Positions 8,485 through 17,698 of a DNA stretch of 64,000 nt are shown here, piece after piece (position 1 is the first letter of the stretch; each line of letters opens with the position of its first letter). The position numbers and the translations under genes were made by a program. This DNA comes from Bacillota bacterium (GTDB taxonomy: Bacteria; Bacillota; Clostridia; Lachnospirales; Lachnospiraceae), in NCBI GenBank assembly GCA_023457255.1, contig JAEWMB010000020.1, positions 62,001 through 126,000 of the forward strand, read 5' to 3'. The notes under the pieces are model-generated. The model saw only the letters and a program-made list of their open reading frames with translations, was not told where the DNA came from and did not search any database.

Positions 8485-8826
8485 ATGTTCCTTACAGAAA
8501 AATATGAAATCATGTTTACCGGAGTGAAAGATGAGAGGTTTAATCTTGAAGTTATAATAAATAACTGGAGGCTAGCGGCAGAAACGGTGAAGGAGGAAAC
8601 CGGGCTTTATATTAATGCACAGTTTGTAGAGAGAATTATTGTATGTAACAACTGCTGTATTTTAGAAAGAGCCGTTGTTGCAACAGTACTAAGAAATCCG
8701 ATCAGTGAAGAAAATGATGCTTTTTTCTATGAAATATTACATCAAGTTGTTAGTATAACGAAGGAATTAACCGGTAATGTGCCAACCACTACAGTAAAAT
8801 CCAGTGTTGAGGTAGCAATCGGGTAA
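8485..8826 (+). CDS. Unknown 113-residue protein, paralog 1
   Basis: This soluble protein has no signal peptide. It shares a layout with the next gene: TEKYEI at the start, GLYIN near 42, a Cys pair CNNC near 54, and a central RNPISEENDAFFYEIL helix. The family is not recognised. AAAAGGA lies 8 bases before the ATG. The conserved Cys-x-x-Cys could bind metal or be redox active, which is inference only. Confidence 0.65.
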   Translation: MFLTEKYEIMFTGVKDERFNLEVIINNWRLAAETVKEETGLYINAQFVERIIVCNNCCILERAVVATVLRNPISEENDAFFYEILHQVVSITKELTGNVPTTTVKSSVEVAIG

Positions 8827-9288
8827 TTTCTTGACAATTGCCTTGCTAAGCGGATAGATATGAGTTATCATCTTTTATCCTTTCAAGCTGCTTCAATTAT
8901 AGTTTTATAAGAATTTCTTGTTATTTAAAAGTAGTTCGAGTTTTGGGCACCTGCTGATTTTGAATACATTCTTGCTGAGAAATAGTGAAACTACCGACTA
9001 ATTTTTTGGTTGGTAGTTTTTTGTTCTGTAAATAAGCAGTAAAAAGTATATTCTAAAAAGGAGTAGCTATTGAATAAAATTGAACAAAGCTATCCATAGA
9101 CTAAAATCTAAGTTGTTAAAAAATTTCTTGCTATGTCTTAGTGATTAAGTTACTATAGATTTAACTTTTATTGGGGAATATTGGTGTAAGGAAAATCCAC
9201 ACCTGGTAAGGCCTAAGGGAATATGGTGCAAAAGTTGTAACATCTGTTTTGTAATTTGCATAGGATGTAAATAAAAAGAGTAATTCAT
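8827..9288. other. Intergenic region with terminator
   Basis: This is about 460 bases between the two paralogs. It has a terminator at 8988-9022, an inverted repeat AAATCTA (near 9104) / TAGATTT (near 9157), and a near-direct repeat GGGAATATTGGTG (9174) / GGGAATATGGTGC (9219). No ORF with a credible start is seen. Confidence 0.4.
8988..9022 (+). terminator. Intrinsic terminator
   Basis: AAACTACCGAC pairs with GTTGGTAGTTT, with a 10-base loop and a run of six T. It follows paralog 1. Confidence 0.82.
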
Positions 9289-9642
9289 ATGGAAACAACT
9301 GAAAAATATGAAATTATAATGGCATTTGTTAGTGATGTAAGACCAACAAGAGAATATCTGGAGGAGATATGGAATACAGCGATATTGGAAGAATTTAAAA
9401 AGTCAGGTACATATGTGAATGTAATGATTGACGAACGTTCGCTGATATGTGTGGATTGTCCGAAAGATGAACAAGTCTATGTAATTACATCAATACGAAA
9501 TCCTCAGCAAACTCCGGACCAAGATGCCTATTATAACTCATTAGGCAACATCTTATTTAAAGTGAGAGAACTTTTAGATTCACCCTACACCCTTATCTCG
9601 ATAGATACCGTATACGTTTCGTTTTTTCCATATCATCCATAA
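9289..9642 (+). CDS. Unknown 117-residue protein, paralog 2
   Basis: It aligns over its whole length with the gene at 8485: TEKYEI, GTYVN, a Cys pair CVDC at the same place, and IRNPQQTPDQDAYYNSL matching the RNP motif. The two are strongly diverged, so the duplication is old or the pair was inherited together. The ribosome binding site is weak (AAAGAG). The family is unknown and the protein probably cytoplasmic. An inverted repeat (9637-9665) overlaps the stop codon. Confidence 0.65.
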   Translation: METTEKYEIIMAFVSDVRPTREYLEEIWNTAILEEFKKSGTYVNVMIDERSLICVDCPKDEQVYVITSIRNPQQTPDQDAYYNSLGNILFKVRELLDSPYTLISIDTVYVSFFPYHP

Positions 9643-9665
9643 CAGGTCTTTTGACCTGTTAATGG
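9637..9665. repeat. Hairpin over a stop codon
   Basis: CCATAACAGGTC and GACCTGTTAATGG form a hairpin of at least 7 perfect pairs (ACAGGTC/GACCTGT) with a TTTT loop, extendable with one bulge. There is no T run, so termination is uncertain. Confidence 0.5.
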
Positions 9666-9804
9666 AAGAAGACAAGCTTAAGTTAAAAGTAACTAATACA
9701 GAAATTATGAAAAGTAAATTTAAGGAACCCATAAAATATCCATAAAATACACTTTAGAAGAAAGTATTCACTATAATTAAATAAACGAATTTGGAGGTGA
9801 ATTG

Positions 9805-12108
9805 ATGAGAAGGGATGGTTTTATTAATCGGAAGAACAGATATAAAAGGAAGAATAGCGATAATCGGAATAGATTAGCCAAGGTATCTGGTTGTATCCTT
9901 CTCTTAATAATATGTCTAATATGCTCTTTACCTGCACAGGCGGCAGATAAGGCCGCAGAATCAAATGCTGCTGTTGATATAAATCAAAGGAGAGGAGAAC
10001 TTCATGCATTTTATCCATCAAATGCCGGTTTTTCTGAGCAGATGAAAGCATACATAGAAGAATTAGATTCCATAAGTTTTGCTTGGAGCAGAATCGATGC
10101 CATAGAACCAAACCTTTTAAATACCGTAAAAGGAAAGAACGGTAACTATGGATTTTATTATCCGGCTGATTATCTCAAGCCATTGGAATATGCAAAGAGT
10201 CGTGGAAAATCGATTCAATTAAATATCTATATGGATAGTGCCGACGGTACGAAGTTATTACCTTATGCGAACGAGCGATCCGCTATGATATCCGCAATAA
10301 TGAATGGTGTGCAAACCGATGTTTCGGAAGGAAACGCTATTTCCTATGATGGTGTAGTAATTGATTTTGAAGGACTTCGCAATACAGACGGTAATGGTGA
10401 TTCTATTTTATATCATGGAAAGGCAATCGGTACTTATTATACGCAGTTTTTGAAGGAACTTAAAGTTCGGCTTGATAGTTTGGGAAAAACACTTTATGTT
10501 GCTGTAAACCCGGCATTATATTACGATGGCTATGAATTTTCTGATATCCTTGATGTTGCTGACCGTGTTATTGTTATGGCTCATGATTATGAACCAATAC
10601 AAAAACTGCAAAAAAATCAGATAGTGCAGTATACAGGTTATAATTCTTTGGATCCTATTCATAGTCTTTCGCCGATGCAGATGGTAAGATTGGCTTTAAA
10701 TGACATAAAGAATGCTGCTTCTGATACGTCAGAGCTTTCTAAGGTTTGGCTGCAGATTGCATTTGACGCAGCTCAGTGGCAGTTTGATGTAAAGAGTGCG
10801 GATGACTGGACCGACCTGCCGGATACAGCACAAAGCAGAGGAGGGAGGCTTACTCCATTATATAAATCCATAAAAGCACGTGTCGATAATACGGATGGCT
10901 ATGGACAGAATATAAATTATGGATATAACAATGAATTACAAAGTCCATATCTTCAATATTTTAATTCCTCTGATCAGTCTTGGAATGTCATAATCTATGA
11001 AGACAGTACTAGTATCGGTGCTAAGATAGACTTAGCAAAGTCTTGTAAACTCGGCGGTATTTCTCTTTGGAGCCTGGCAAATATACCGGATTATAATGAT
11101 ACATCCGGAAAGAAGTATCATCTAAATGCCTGGAATACCATAATCTCGAAAATGAAAACCTATGATACCTTACAGGCGGAAAGCGATAGCTATGTTAATT
11201 TTTCGGATGCCGCAGTGGAAAAGGCGGTTAGGGAAAAACTAAAAAAAGAATCAGGGAAAATATCGATTATCGAGTTACAGGGAATTTATCGTTTGAAACT
11301 TCCTAATGGAGTAAAAAGCTTAAAGGATTTGAAAAAGCTGACAAATCTTGAATATCTGGATGCCGGACAGCTTTCTATAAAGGATATAGCTGCCATCGGT
11401 AATTTAACAAAGCTGCGGGTACTTTACCTGCAGCGCAATCTGGTATCTGATATCAGCGCTCTAAAAAAATTGACCAAGCTAGAGGTTCTATCCCTGAATG
11501 GTAATCAAATAGAATCCATAAGTGCCTTGTCTTCCTTAACAAACTTACGGGAGCTATATCTTCGTGAGAATAAGATTAAAACTATAACTTCGCTAAATAA
11601 ACTAGACAAACTGGAATTGCTGGAAGCCGGAGAAAATAGGATACAAAATATAGATAGCCTTAAGAATTTAAAAAACCTTAAGCATTTGACATTGGATCAT
11701 AATAAAATTACTACTGTGGCTGGATTAACCGGATTAAAAACCCTAAGATATTTGGATTTATCAAATAATAATGTGAAATCAATTAAAACTTTAAAAGCTT
11801 TAAAAGAGTTGGAGACTTTATATCTACAAAGGAATGCTGTCAGTGATATCAGTATGATATCCTCTCTTAAAAATCTAAAGATATTATCCTTAAATGGAAA
11901 TAAAATTATAGATGTAAACCCTCTAGCTAAGCTTAATCTCCTTGAAAAACTTTATTTAAAGGATAATAATATTAAAAGTATTGCATCCTTAAAAGGACTT
12001 AGTAATCTTACTGAGCTATATCTAAAGGGTAATCGTATAACTAATTATAGTCCTGTCAAAACGTTATATTCTAAGAAGGGCTTTCTTTGTGATTTTAAGA
12101 TTAACTAA
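9805..12108 (+). CDS. Secreted GH18-like protein with leucine-rich repeats
   Basis: This 767-residue exported protein has a basic N-terminus, one hydrophobic segment (about residues 28-46) and a likely cleavage site at QAA. Residues about 60-450 resemble a GH18-type barrel of the YaaH/SleL class; the catalytic-type motif YDGVVIDFEGL is near 181 and keeps the acid/base Glu. Residues about 500-755 hold some ten SDS22/internalin-like 22-residue leucine-rich repeats (NLTKLRVLYLQRNLVSDI and variants). The enzyme may cut peptidoglycan or chitin-like glycans, with the repeats giving binding; this is inference. ATG 9805 sits behind GGAGGTGA. Confidence 0.82.
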   Translation: MRRDGFINRKNRYKRKNSDNRNRLAKVSGCILLLIICLICSLPAQAADKAAESNAAVDINQRRGELHAFYPSNAGFSEQMKAYIEELDSISFAWSRIDAIEPNLLNTVKGKNGNYGFYYPADYLKPLEYAKSRGKSIQLNIYMDSADGTKLLPYANERSAMISAIMNGVQTDVSEGNAISYDGVVIDFEGLRNTDGNGDSILYHGKAIGTYYTQFLKELKVRLDSLGKTLYVAVNPALYYDGYEFSDILDVADRVIVMAHDYEPIQKLQKNQIVQYTGYNSLDPIHSLSPMQMVRLALNDIKNAASDTSELSKVWLQIAFDAAQWQFDVKSADDWTDLPDTAQSRGGRLTPLYKSIKARVDNTDGYGQNINYGYNNELQSPYLQYFNSSDQSWNVIIYEDSTSIGAKIDLAKSCKLGGISLWSLANIPDYNDTSGKKYHLNAWNTIISKMKTYDTLQAESDSYVNFSDAAVEKAVREKLKKESGKISIIELQGIYRLKLPNGVKSLKDLKKLTNLEYLDAGQLSIKDIAAIGNLTKLRVLYLQRNLVSDISALKKLTKLEVLSLNGNQIESISALSSLTNLRELYLRENKIKTITSLNKLDKLELLEAGENRIQNIDSLKNLKNLKHLTLDHNKITTVAGLTGLKTLRYLDLSNNNVKSIKTLKALKELETLYLQRNAVSDISMISSLKNLKILSLNGNKIIDVNPLAKLNLLEKLYLKDNNIKSIASLKGLSNLTELYLKGNRITNYSPVKTLYSKKGFLCDFKIN

Positions 12109-12385
12109 AGAGTTTAAAATCCAATGTAAGATATGCTTTGCTTATCAATAAGATACCAATCGTTTTTACTGCATCTTTTAACAAGTTTTTCCTCCAAAAA
12201 TTTGCTCCATATCTTGTTATTTTTACCATAGATTCCGATTATGTCCATTCCTACCCTTTTATTTTCATAAAAATATTATGAGGAAATTGTCAAAATACAA
12301 ACTAACTGGTATCATAGTATTGAAAGAATCGACAGACAATCTAAATGGACTGTAGTCTTTAGAATAGATAGCAAAAGGATTTGAA

Positions 12386-15040
12386 ATGGATATGAATAAA
12401 TTAGTGGTTGGAATATTAGCTCATGTGGATGCAGGTAAGACTACGTTATCAGAGAGCATACTTTATACGAGCGGTAAAATTGGCAAATTAGGCAGGGTTG
12501 ATAACAAAGATGCCTACCTTGATACCTATGAGCTGGAAAGAGCAAGAGGAATCACGATATTTTCAAAACAAGCCTTATTTGAATCAGGGGGGACACAGAT
12601 TACGCTATTAGATACACCCGGACATGTGGATTTTTCAGCCGAAATGGAAAGGACACTTCAGGTACTTGATTATGCCATATTAGTGATCAGTGGAGCAGAC
12701 GGAGTACAGGGACATACGAAAACACTATGGCGCTTGCTGGATATGTATCAGATACCTGTTTTCTTATTTGTTAATAAGATGGATCAGGCCGGGACTGAGA
12801 AAGAAAGGATATTAGAGGAATTAAAAAATCAGTTAGAGGATGGATGCATTGAGTTTGGACAAGCAAATTCGGAGGAATTTTTTGAGCAATTAGCGATGAC
12901 GGACGAAAACATGATGGAGTCTTATCTAAAGACAGGGCGGGTGGAAATAAAGGAGATAAGGCAGGCTATGAAAGAGCGTAAAGTATTTCCTTGCTTTTTT
13001 GGCTCGGCATTAAAATTAGAGGGTATCGAGGAATTCTTAAAGGGAATCGGTACTTATGCGGTGCTGCCGGATTATCCCGATGAATTTGGTGCTAAAGTAT
13101 TTAAGATAACCAGAGATGATCAGGGAAATCGTCTTACTCACCTAAAACTTACCGGAGGGAAATTAAAGGTTAGGGATGCATTAGCGGGCAGAAACTGGGA
13201 AGAGAAGGTAAATCAAATCAGAATTTACTCCGGTCAGAAATATGAGACACCAAATGAGGTTGAAGCCGGAACGGTGTGTGCCGTAGCAGGACTTAGTCAA
13301 ACAAGACCTGGAGAAGGTTTAGGGATTGAGGAAGTTTCTAATGCACCCGTGTTAGAACCTGTCTTATCCTATCAGATCATACTTCCGGAGGGCTGCGACC
13401 CAAGAAGGATGCTTCCAAAATTTCGCAAATTGGAAGAAGAGGAACCGCAGCTTCATATTGTATGGGACGAGCAGTTACAGGAAATCCAAGCGCAAATCAT
13501 GGGTGAGGTACAGACCGAAATCCTGCAGAGCATGATTCAAAGCCGCTTTGGTGTGGAGGTATCCTTCGATGCAGGAAGAATCGTATATAAAGAAACCATT
13601 GGAAATGTAGTAGAAGGAGTAGGGCATTTTGAACCACTAAGACATTATGCGGAGGTCCACCTATTGCTGGAACCAGGGGATAGGGGAAGTGGTTTAGAGT
13701 TTGGGGCGGATTGCAGCGAGGATATACTCGGAAAGAGCTGGCAGCGGCTTATTTTAACACATTTGGAAGAAAAACTCCACAGAGGAGTTCTGACAGGTTC
13801 TGCGATAACGGATATGAAAATTACGTTGGTTTCAGGCAGAGCACATAAGAAACACACAGAAGGCGGAGATTTTAGGGAGGCTACTTATCGTGCGGTGCGT
13901 CAAGGGCTAAAAGAGGCAGAATCCGTATTATTAGAGCCTTATTATTCTTTTCAGTTGGAACTTCCCGAGAAAATGGTCGGCAGAGCTATGACAGACATAG
14001 AAAAAATGTATGGTATCTGTGAAATCTCACATACAGGAGAGACGGCGGTATTATCAGGAATTGCCCCGGTGATAACCATGAGGAATTATCAAAAAGAAGT
14101 AATTGCTTATACCAAAGGTCTTGGTAAGCTATTTTGTAGTTTCAAGGGATATCTGCCATGCCACAATACTACTCAGGTTATTGAAAGTATTGGTTATGAT
14201 TCAGAGCGGGACCTTGAAAATCCAACCGGTTCCGTATTTTGTGCTCACGGTGCAGGATTTTTGGTAGATTGGGATAAAGTAAAAGACTATATGCATCTGG
14301 AAAGCTGCCTAAAGAAAAAAGTAGAGGTTTCAAAAGAGACCAAAGTTTCTCAAATTACACAGACGGAAGAGAAAATCCTTAGTTTGGATGAAATCGATAA
14401 AATCATTCAGAGTACCTATTATTCAAATCAAGGGAAGAAGTCCGTGTGGAAGAGAAGCAAAAGTGCACGTGAAAGTTATTATGAACCTACAGCCTATGTT
14501 CACAGGTCAAAGGAAAAGAAAGAGGAGTATCTTCTTATTGATGGATATAACATTATCTTTGCATGGCCGGAATTAAAGGAACATGCACAAGAAAATATGG
14601 ATGGTGCAAAAATGAAATTACTGGATGTGCTATGTAATTATCAGGGTATTCGAAAGTGCCGGCTGATAGTTGTATTTGACGCTTACCGAGTGCAAGGGCA
14701 TGCGGAGGAAGTAATCGACTATCATAATATTCATCTGGTATATACCAGAGAGGCACAAACCGCAGATCAGTATATTGAAAAATTTGCTCACGATAACCAA
14801 AGAAAATTTGATATAACAGTTGCAACCTCTGACGGATTACAGCAAATCATCATTAGAGGGGCAGGATGTTCCCTATTATCCGCTAGGGATTTAAAGGATG
14901 AAATCGATAGGGTAAATGAGAAAGTAAAGCAGGAATTCTTGCAGGGACAGGGGAAAAACCGTAATTACCTGTTGGATGCATTATCGCAAGAGGATAAGAA
15001 AAAACTGGAAGAACTGAGGAACGAAACCTTAGGAGAATAA
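12386..15040 (+). CDS. TetM/EF-G-like translational GTPase fused to YacP/Rae1 NYN ribonuclease domain
   Basis: This is an 884-residue cytoplasmic protein. Residues 1-660 follow the ribosomal-protection GTPase plan (TetM/TetO/TetW): G1 AHVDAGKTT near 12, RGIT, DTPGH, NKMD and GSA, then EF-G-like domains with LLEPYYSFQLELPE. TetM ends there at about 640. Residues about 712-860 are a full YacP (Rae1) NYN domain: LLIDGYNIIFAWPELK, VVFDAYR, TADQYIEK and VATSDGLQQ, keeping all four acidic residues. Rae1 in B. subtilis is a ribosome-dependent mRNA endonuclease acting at the A site. The fusion suggests a factor that docks on stalled ribosomes and cuts the mRNA. Tetracycline protection is possible but not shown. 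AAAAGGA is 6 bases before the ATG. Confidence 0.9.
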   Translation: MDMNKLVVGILAHVDAGKTTLSESILYTSGKIGKLGRVDNKDAYLDTYELERARGITIFSKQALFESGGTQITLLDTPGHVDFSAEMERTLQVLDYAILVISGADGVQGHTKTLWRLLDMYQIPVFLFVNKMDQAGTEKERILEELKNQLEDGCIEFGQANSEEFFEQLAMTDENMMESYLKTGRVEIKEIRQAMKERKVFPCFFGSALKLEGIEEFLKGIGTYAVLPDYPDEFGAKVFKITRDDQGNRLTHLKLTGGKLKVRDALAGRNWEEKVNQIRIYSGQKYETPNEVEAGTVCAVAGLSQTRPGEGLGIEEVSNAPVLEPVLSYQIILPEGCDPRRMLPKFRKLEEEEPQLHIVWDEQLQEIQAQIMGEVQTEILQSMIQSRFGVEVSFDAGRIVYKETIGNVVEGVGHFEPLRHYAEVHLLLEPGDRGSGLEFGADCSEDILGKSWQRLILTHLEEKLHRGVLTGSAITDMKITLVSGRAHKKHTEGGDFREATYRAVRQGLKEAESVLLEPYYSFQLELPEKMVGRAMTDIEKMYGICEISHTGETAVLSGIAPVITMRNYQKEVIAYTKGLGKLFCSFKGYLPCHNTTQVIESIGYDSERDLENPTGSVFCAHGAGFLVDWDKVKDYMHLESCLKKKVEVSKETKVSQITQTEEKILSLDEIDKIIQSTYYSNQGKKSVWKRSKSARESYYEPTAYVHRSKEKKEEYLLIDGYNIIFAWPELKEHAQENMDGAKMKLLDVLCNYQGIRKCRLIVVFDAYRVQGHAEEVIDYHNIHLVYTREAQTADQYIEKFAHDNQRKFDITVATSDGLQQIIIRGAGCSLLSARDLKDEIDRVNEKVKQEFLQGQGKNRNYLLDALSQEDKKKLEELRNETLGE

Positions 15041-15113
15041 GAGAATAGAGATAAAAATAATGGAACTAAGTAAGGTTGAGTATCAGATTGATTCTTTTCC
15101 TTATCGATTGCAC

Positions 15114-15143
15114 TTGAAAAACATACTAAACTTATGGTAAATT
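15114..15143 (+). promoter_or_regulatory. Promoter for the Rrf2 regulator
   Basis: TTGAAA (15114-15119), an 18-base spacer and TAAATT (15138-15143), ending 22 bases before the ATG. Confidence 0.5.
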
Positions 15144-15165
15144 AGGCTTATGGAGGTTATTTGTT

Positions 15166-15597
15166 ATGAAAATATCAACAAAAGGGCGATATGCTATTCG
15201 AGTTATGATCGATCTGGCAGAGCATAATAGCGGGGAATTTATTACATTGATGGATATTGCCAAGCGGCAGGAAATATCCGAAAAGTATCTGGAAGCTATT
15301 GTTTCCGTATTAAGCAGGAATGATTTACTTATTTCCTTAAGAGGAAAAGGTGGTGGATATAAATTGGCAAAGACGCCGGAACAGTATACGGTTGGCAGTA
15401 TTTTAAGATTGACCGAAGGTTCTCTTGCGCCTGTGGCTTGTCTGGACAAATCACCCAATAATTGTACGCGAGCCGCTGAGTGCCAGACGTTAGAGATGTG
15501 GGAAGGACTCTATAAATTAGTCAATGATTATTTTGATGGGATTACCATAGCTGATTTAGTTAGAAAAAGTGATGGTTCAGATTATTACGTGATATAA
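15166..15597 (+). CDS. Rrf2-family transcription regulator
   Basis: This 143-residue regulator begins MKISTKGRYAIRVMIDLAEH and has the winged helix with ISEKYLEAIVSVL and LRGKGGGYKL that defines Rrf2. Three Cys near residues 93-110 (CLDKSPNNC then CTRAAEC) sit where IscR/NsrR bind an Fe-S cluster, although the first spacing is seven residues, not five. B. subtilis CymR, the cysteine-metabolism repressor, is of this family but lacks these Cys. Given the siroheme and sulfate genes after it, control of sulfur or Fe-S metabolism is a fair inference. GGAGG precedes the start. Confidence 0.88.
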   Translation: MKISTKGRYAIRVMIDLAEHNSGEFITLMDIAKRQEISEKYLEAIVSVLSRNDLLISLRGKGGGYKLAKTPEQYTVGSILRLTEGSLAPVACLDKSPNNCTRAAECQTLEMWEGLYKLVNDYFDGITIADLVRKSDGSDYYVI

Positions 15598-15600
15598 GAG

Positions 15601-15639
15601 AAAATATCGTTACCTGGAGACGGGGAACGATATTTTTTT
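15601..15639 (+). terminator. Intrinsic terminator
   Basis: The 11-bp stem AAAATATCGTT / AACGATATTTT with a 14-base loop and seven T separates the Rrf2 gene from hemA. Confidence 0.88.
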
Positions 15640-15658
15640 ACGGTAGGAAACGTTGAAT

Positions 15659-15686
15659 TTGACGGTCATATGTAGTAAAGTATATT
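15659..15686 (+). promoter_or_regulatory. Promoter of the siroheme operon
   Basis: TTGACG (15659-15664), a 16-base spacer and TATATT (15681-15686) imply a leader of about 120 bases before hemA. The leader contains a small hairpin AAGTTTCA / TGAAATTT near 15749-15770. Confidence 0.65.
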
Positions 15687-15814
15687 TAGTCCGAGAAGAG
15701 AAATTTAAAGGAAATAAACCTTGTTCGATGGAATACAATAAAAACATAAAGTTTCATTACTGTGAAATTTGTTTAAGAGTATAGATAAAAAGAGGGAACA
15801 ACGAGGGGGCAAAA

Positions 15815-17077
15815 ATGTATTGTATCAGTGTTAGCCATAAAACAACTCCAACTAAAATTAGACAGTTGTTTTCTTTTTCGGAAAGAGAACAAAGAGAGTT
15901 CTTAGGAAAGCTTTTGTCCGAACAGAAAGTAAATGGGTGTATTATTGTTTCCACCTGCAATCGTAGTGAGATATATTTTACCTGTGACAATAGCGGGCAG
16001 GAGAAAGCCTATACGAAGCAGAACAATTGCTGTTCTGCGATGGCAGCCTTAAGTTCTGAAAAGGAAAGTTTAAGGAGGCGGGATGTGCACCTAGAAGAGG
16101 TGGAGGCTGCATTATCAGAATTTAAAGGAATTAAGCTTGATGTGATAAAGAATCACTGCGAAATTTTTGAGGAAAAAGAAGCCATCCGACATCTCTTTCA
16201 AGTGGTCTGCGGTCTTAAGTCTATGGTATTAGGAGAAGATGAGATATTACGGCAGATAAAAGAGGCTTATCTTTTCACAGCAGAGCATAGTATTTTAAAT
16301 GGAGAGATTAATATTATCTTTCAAGGAGCCTTTCATTGTGCTAAAAAAATTAAGACAATTACAAAGTTATCTACCACCTCAGTATCGATCGGAACGCTTA
16401 CTGCGAACCGTGCTGCAGACTTTATGAGAGAACAAAAAACCGAAACCAATAAGGTTTTACTTGTTGGAGCAACAGGAAAGATAGGAAGTATAGTTGCGAA
16501 GAATCTGCTTGATAAAGGGATTGATGTAATAGGAACGAAAAGATCATACAAAAGTAAAGAGGAACTAAAAATTGATTCCAGATTAAAAATGATTGAATTT
16601 GATAAGCGGTATGAGTATATAAATAAAACGTCAGTTATTATAAGTGCAACCACAAGCCCTCATTATACTTTTACTTATGAAAGATTCAGTTCGTCTATCA
16701 ATAAAGAGAGGCAGTATATGATGATTGACCTTTCCGTACCTTATGATATTGAAAAAAAGATTGGAACGATTGAGAATGTCCAAATTTACGATATTGATTA
16801 TTTTAAGGAGTTATCCACGGAACATAATGCTATCAAGTACAAAGAGGTTAAGAAGGCGGAGTTATTAATTGAAGAAGTATTGGAAGAGACATTAAAAAAA
16901 GTGTATCTGAGAGCGTTTAAGTTAGAAAATAATACAATTCCTGATAAATGGACGGATAAAATTCTTTATCATCAAAAAGAGTCCTTAGACAGTGAACAGT
17001 TTCGCATCTTGCTTCACAAAATAAAGTATATGGAGGAAGGAGATATTTACAATGGCGTACTTTCCTTTTCTGATTGA
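15815..17077 (+). CDS. hemA: Glutamyl-tRNA reductase
   Basis: This 420-residue protein catalyses NADPH-dependent reduction of glutamyl-tRNA(Glu) to glutamate-1-semialdehyde, the first step of C5 tetrapyrrole synthesis. The catalytic Cys lies in VSTCNRSEIYF near residue 50; MVLGEDEILRQIKEAY follows near 137, and the Rossmann motif LLVGATGKIG near 215 replaces the usual GAGEMG. The length is normal for the family. It is the first gene of hemA-sirC-hemC-cobA/hemD-hemB-hemL and overlaps sirC by 26 bases, implying coupled translation. GAGGGGG precedes the ATG. Confidence 0.95.
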   Translation: MYCISVSHKTTPTKIRQLFSFSEREQREFLGKLLSEQKVNGCIIVSTCNRSEIYFTCDNSGQEKAYTKQNNCCSAMAALSSEKESLRRRDVHLEEVEAALSEFKGIKLDVIKNHCEIFEEKEAIRHLFQVVCGLKSMVLGEDEILRQIKEAYLFTAEHSILNGEINIIFQGAFHCAKKIKTITKLSTTSVSIGTLTANRAADFMREQKTETNKVLLVGATGKIGSIVAKNLLDKGIDVIGTKRSYKSKEELKIDSRLKMIEFDKRYEYINKTSVIISATTSPHYTFTYERFSSSINKERQYMMIDLSVPYDIEKKIGTIENVQIYDIDYFKELSTEHNAIKYKEVKKAELLIEEVLEETLKKVYLRAFKLENNTIPDKWTDKILYHQKESLDSEQFRILLHKIKYMEEGDIYNGVLSFSD

Positions 17078-17693
17078 TATGGAAGGAAAATCCTGTGTGA
17101 TTGCCGGCGGTGGAAAAATTGCTTTTAGAAAAGCGGAGATTATGTTAAATTTTGGTGCAAGAGTAACCATAATTGCTCCAGAAATTTGTGATTCCATAAA
17201 ACAGCTAGGACAAAGAGGCGAGATAACAATATACCGGCGAAAAATTGAGACGGAGGATATACTGCAGGCCGATTACATGATAGCAGCGACAGATGATGAA
17301 AAAATAAATTCCTATATCTCGCAGGTTTGTCATTCCAACAAAATCTTAGTCAATGTGGTTGATGTAAAAGAAGAATGCTCGTTTATCTTTCCGGCGGTAA
17401 TCAAAAAAGGGGATTTATTGATCAGTGTTTCCACAAGTGGTAATAGTCCTGCTGCAACATCGGTACTCAAAGAGAAAATAGAGAGGAATATACCGGATTA
17501 TTATGCTGAAATGGTAACTCAATTAGGCAGTTTTCGTGAGAATATCAAAGAAAAGGTGCGTAATTCACAGGATAGAAAAGACCTTTATTATCAATTAATT
17601 GAAGATGCAGACAAACGGCAGAGCAAACTACCGGAAGAATATATCCTTGAATTGATAGAAAAATATGCTAAAAACAATGGGAGTGAGAGATAA
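17052..17693 (+). CDS. sirC: Precorrin-2 dehydrogenase / sirohydrochlorin ferrochelatase
   Basis: This 213-residue Met8/CysG-N-like protein begins AYFPFLIDMEGKSCVIAGGGKIAFRKAE, with the NAD-binding GGGKIA motif, and has AATDDEKIN and the SVSTSGNSPAAT segment near 135. It oxidises precorrin-2 to sirohydrochlorin; Met8-type proteins can also insert iron. No separate sirB or cbiX-type chelatase is seen nearby, so it may do both, which is inference. The start overlaps hemA and has GGAGGAAGGAG upstream. Confidence 0.92.
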   Translation: MAYFPFLIDMEGKSCVIAGGGKIAFRKAEIMLNFGARVTIIAPEICDSIKQLGQRGEITIYRRKIETEDILQADYMIAATDDEKINSYISQVCHSNKILVNVVDVKEECSFIFPAVIKKGDLLISVSTSGNSPAATSVLKEKIERNIPDYYAEMVTQLGSFRENIKEKVRNSQDRKDLYYQLIEDADKRQSKLPEEYILELIEKYAKNNGSER

Positions 17694-17698
17694 ATCGT

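Noticed and set aside
12386..15040. Plain tetracycline resistance gene
   Set aside because: The TetM-like body is real, but the added NYN domain and lack of resistance context make a simple resistance call unsupported.
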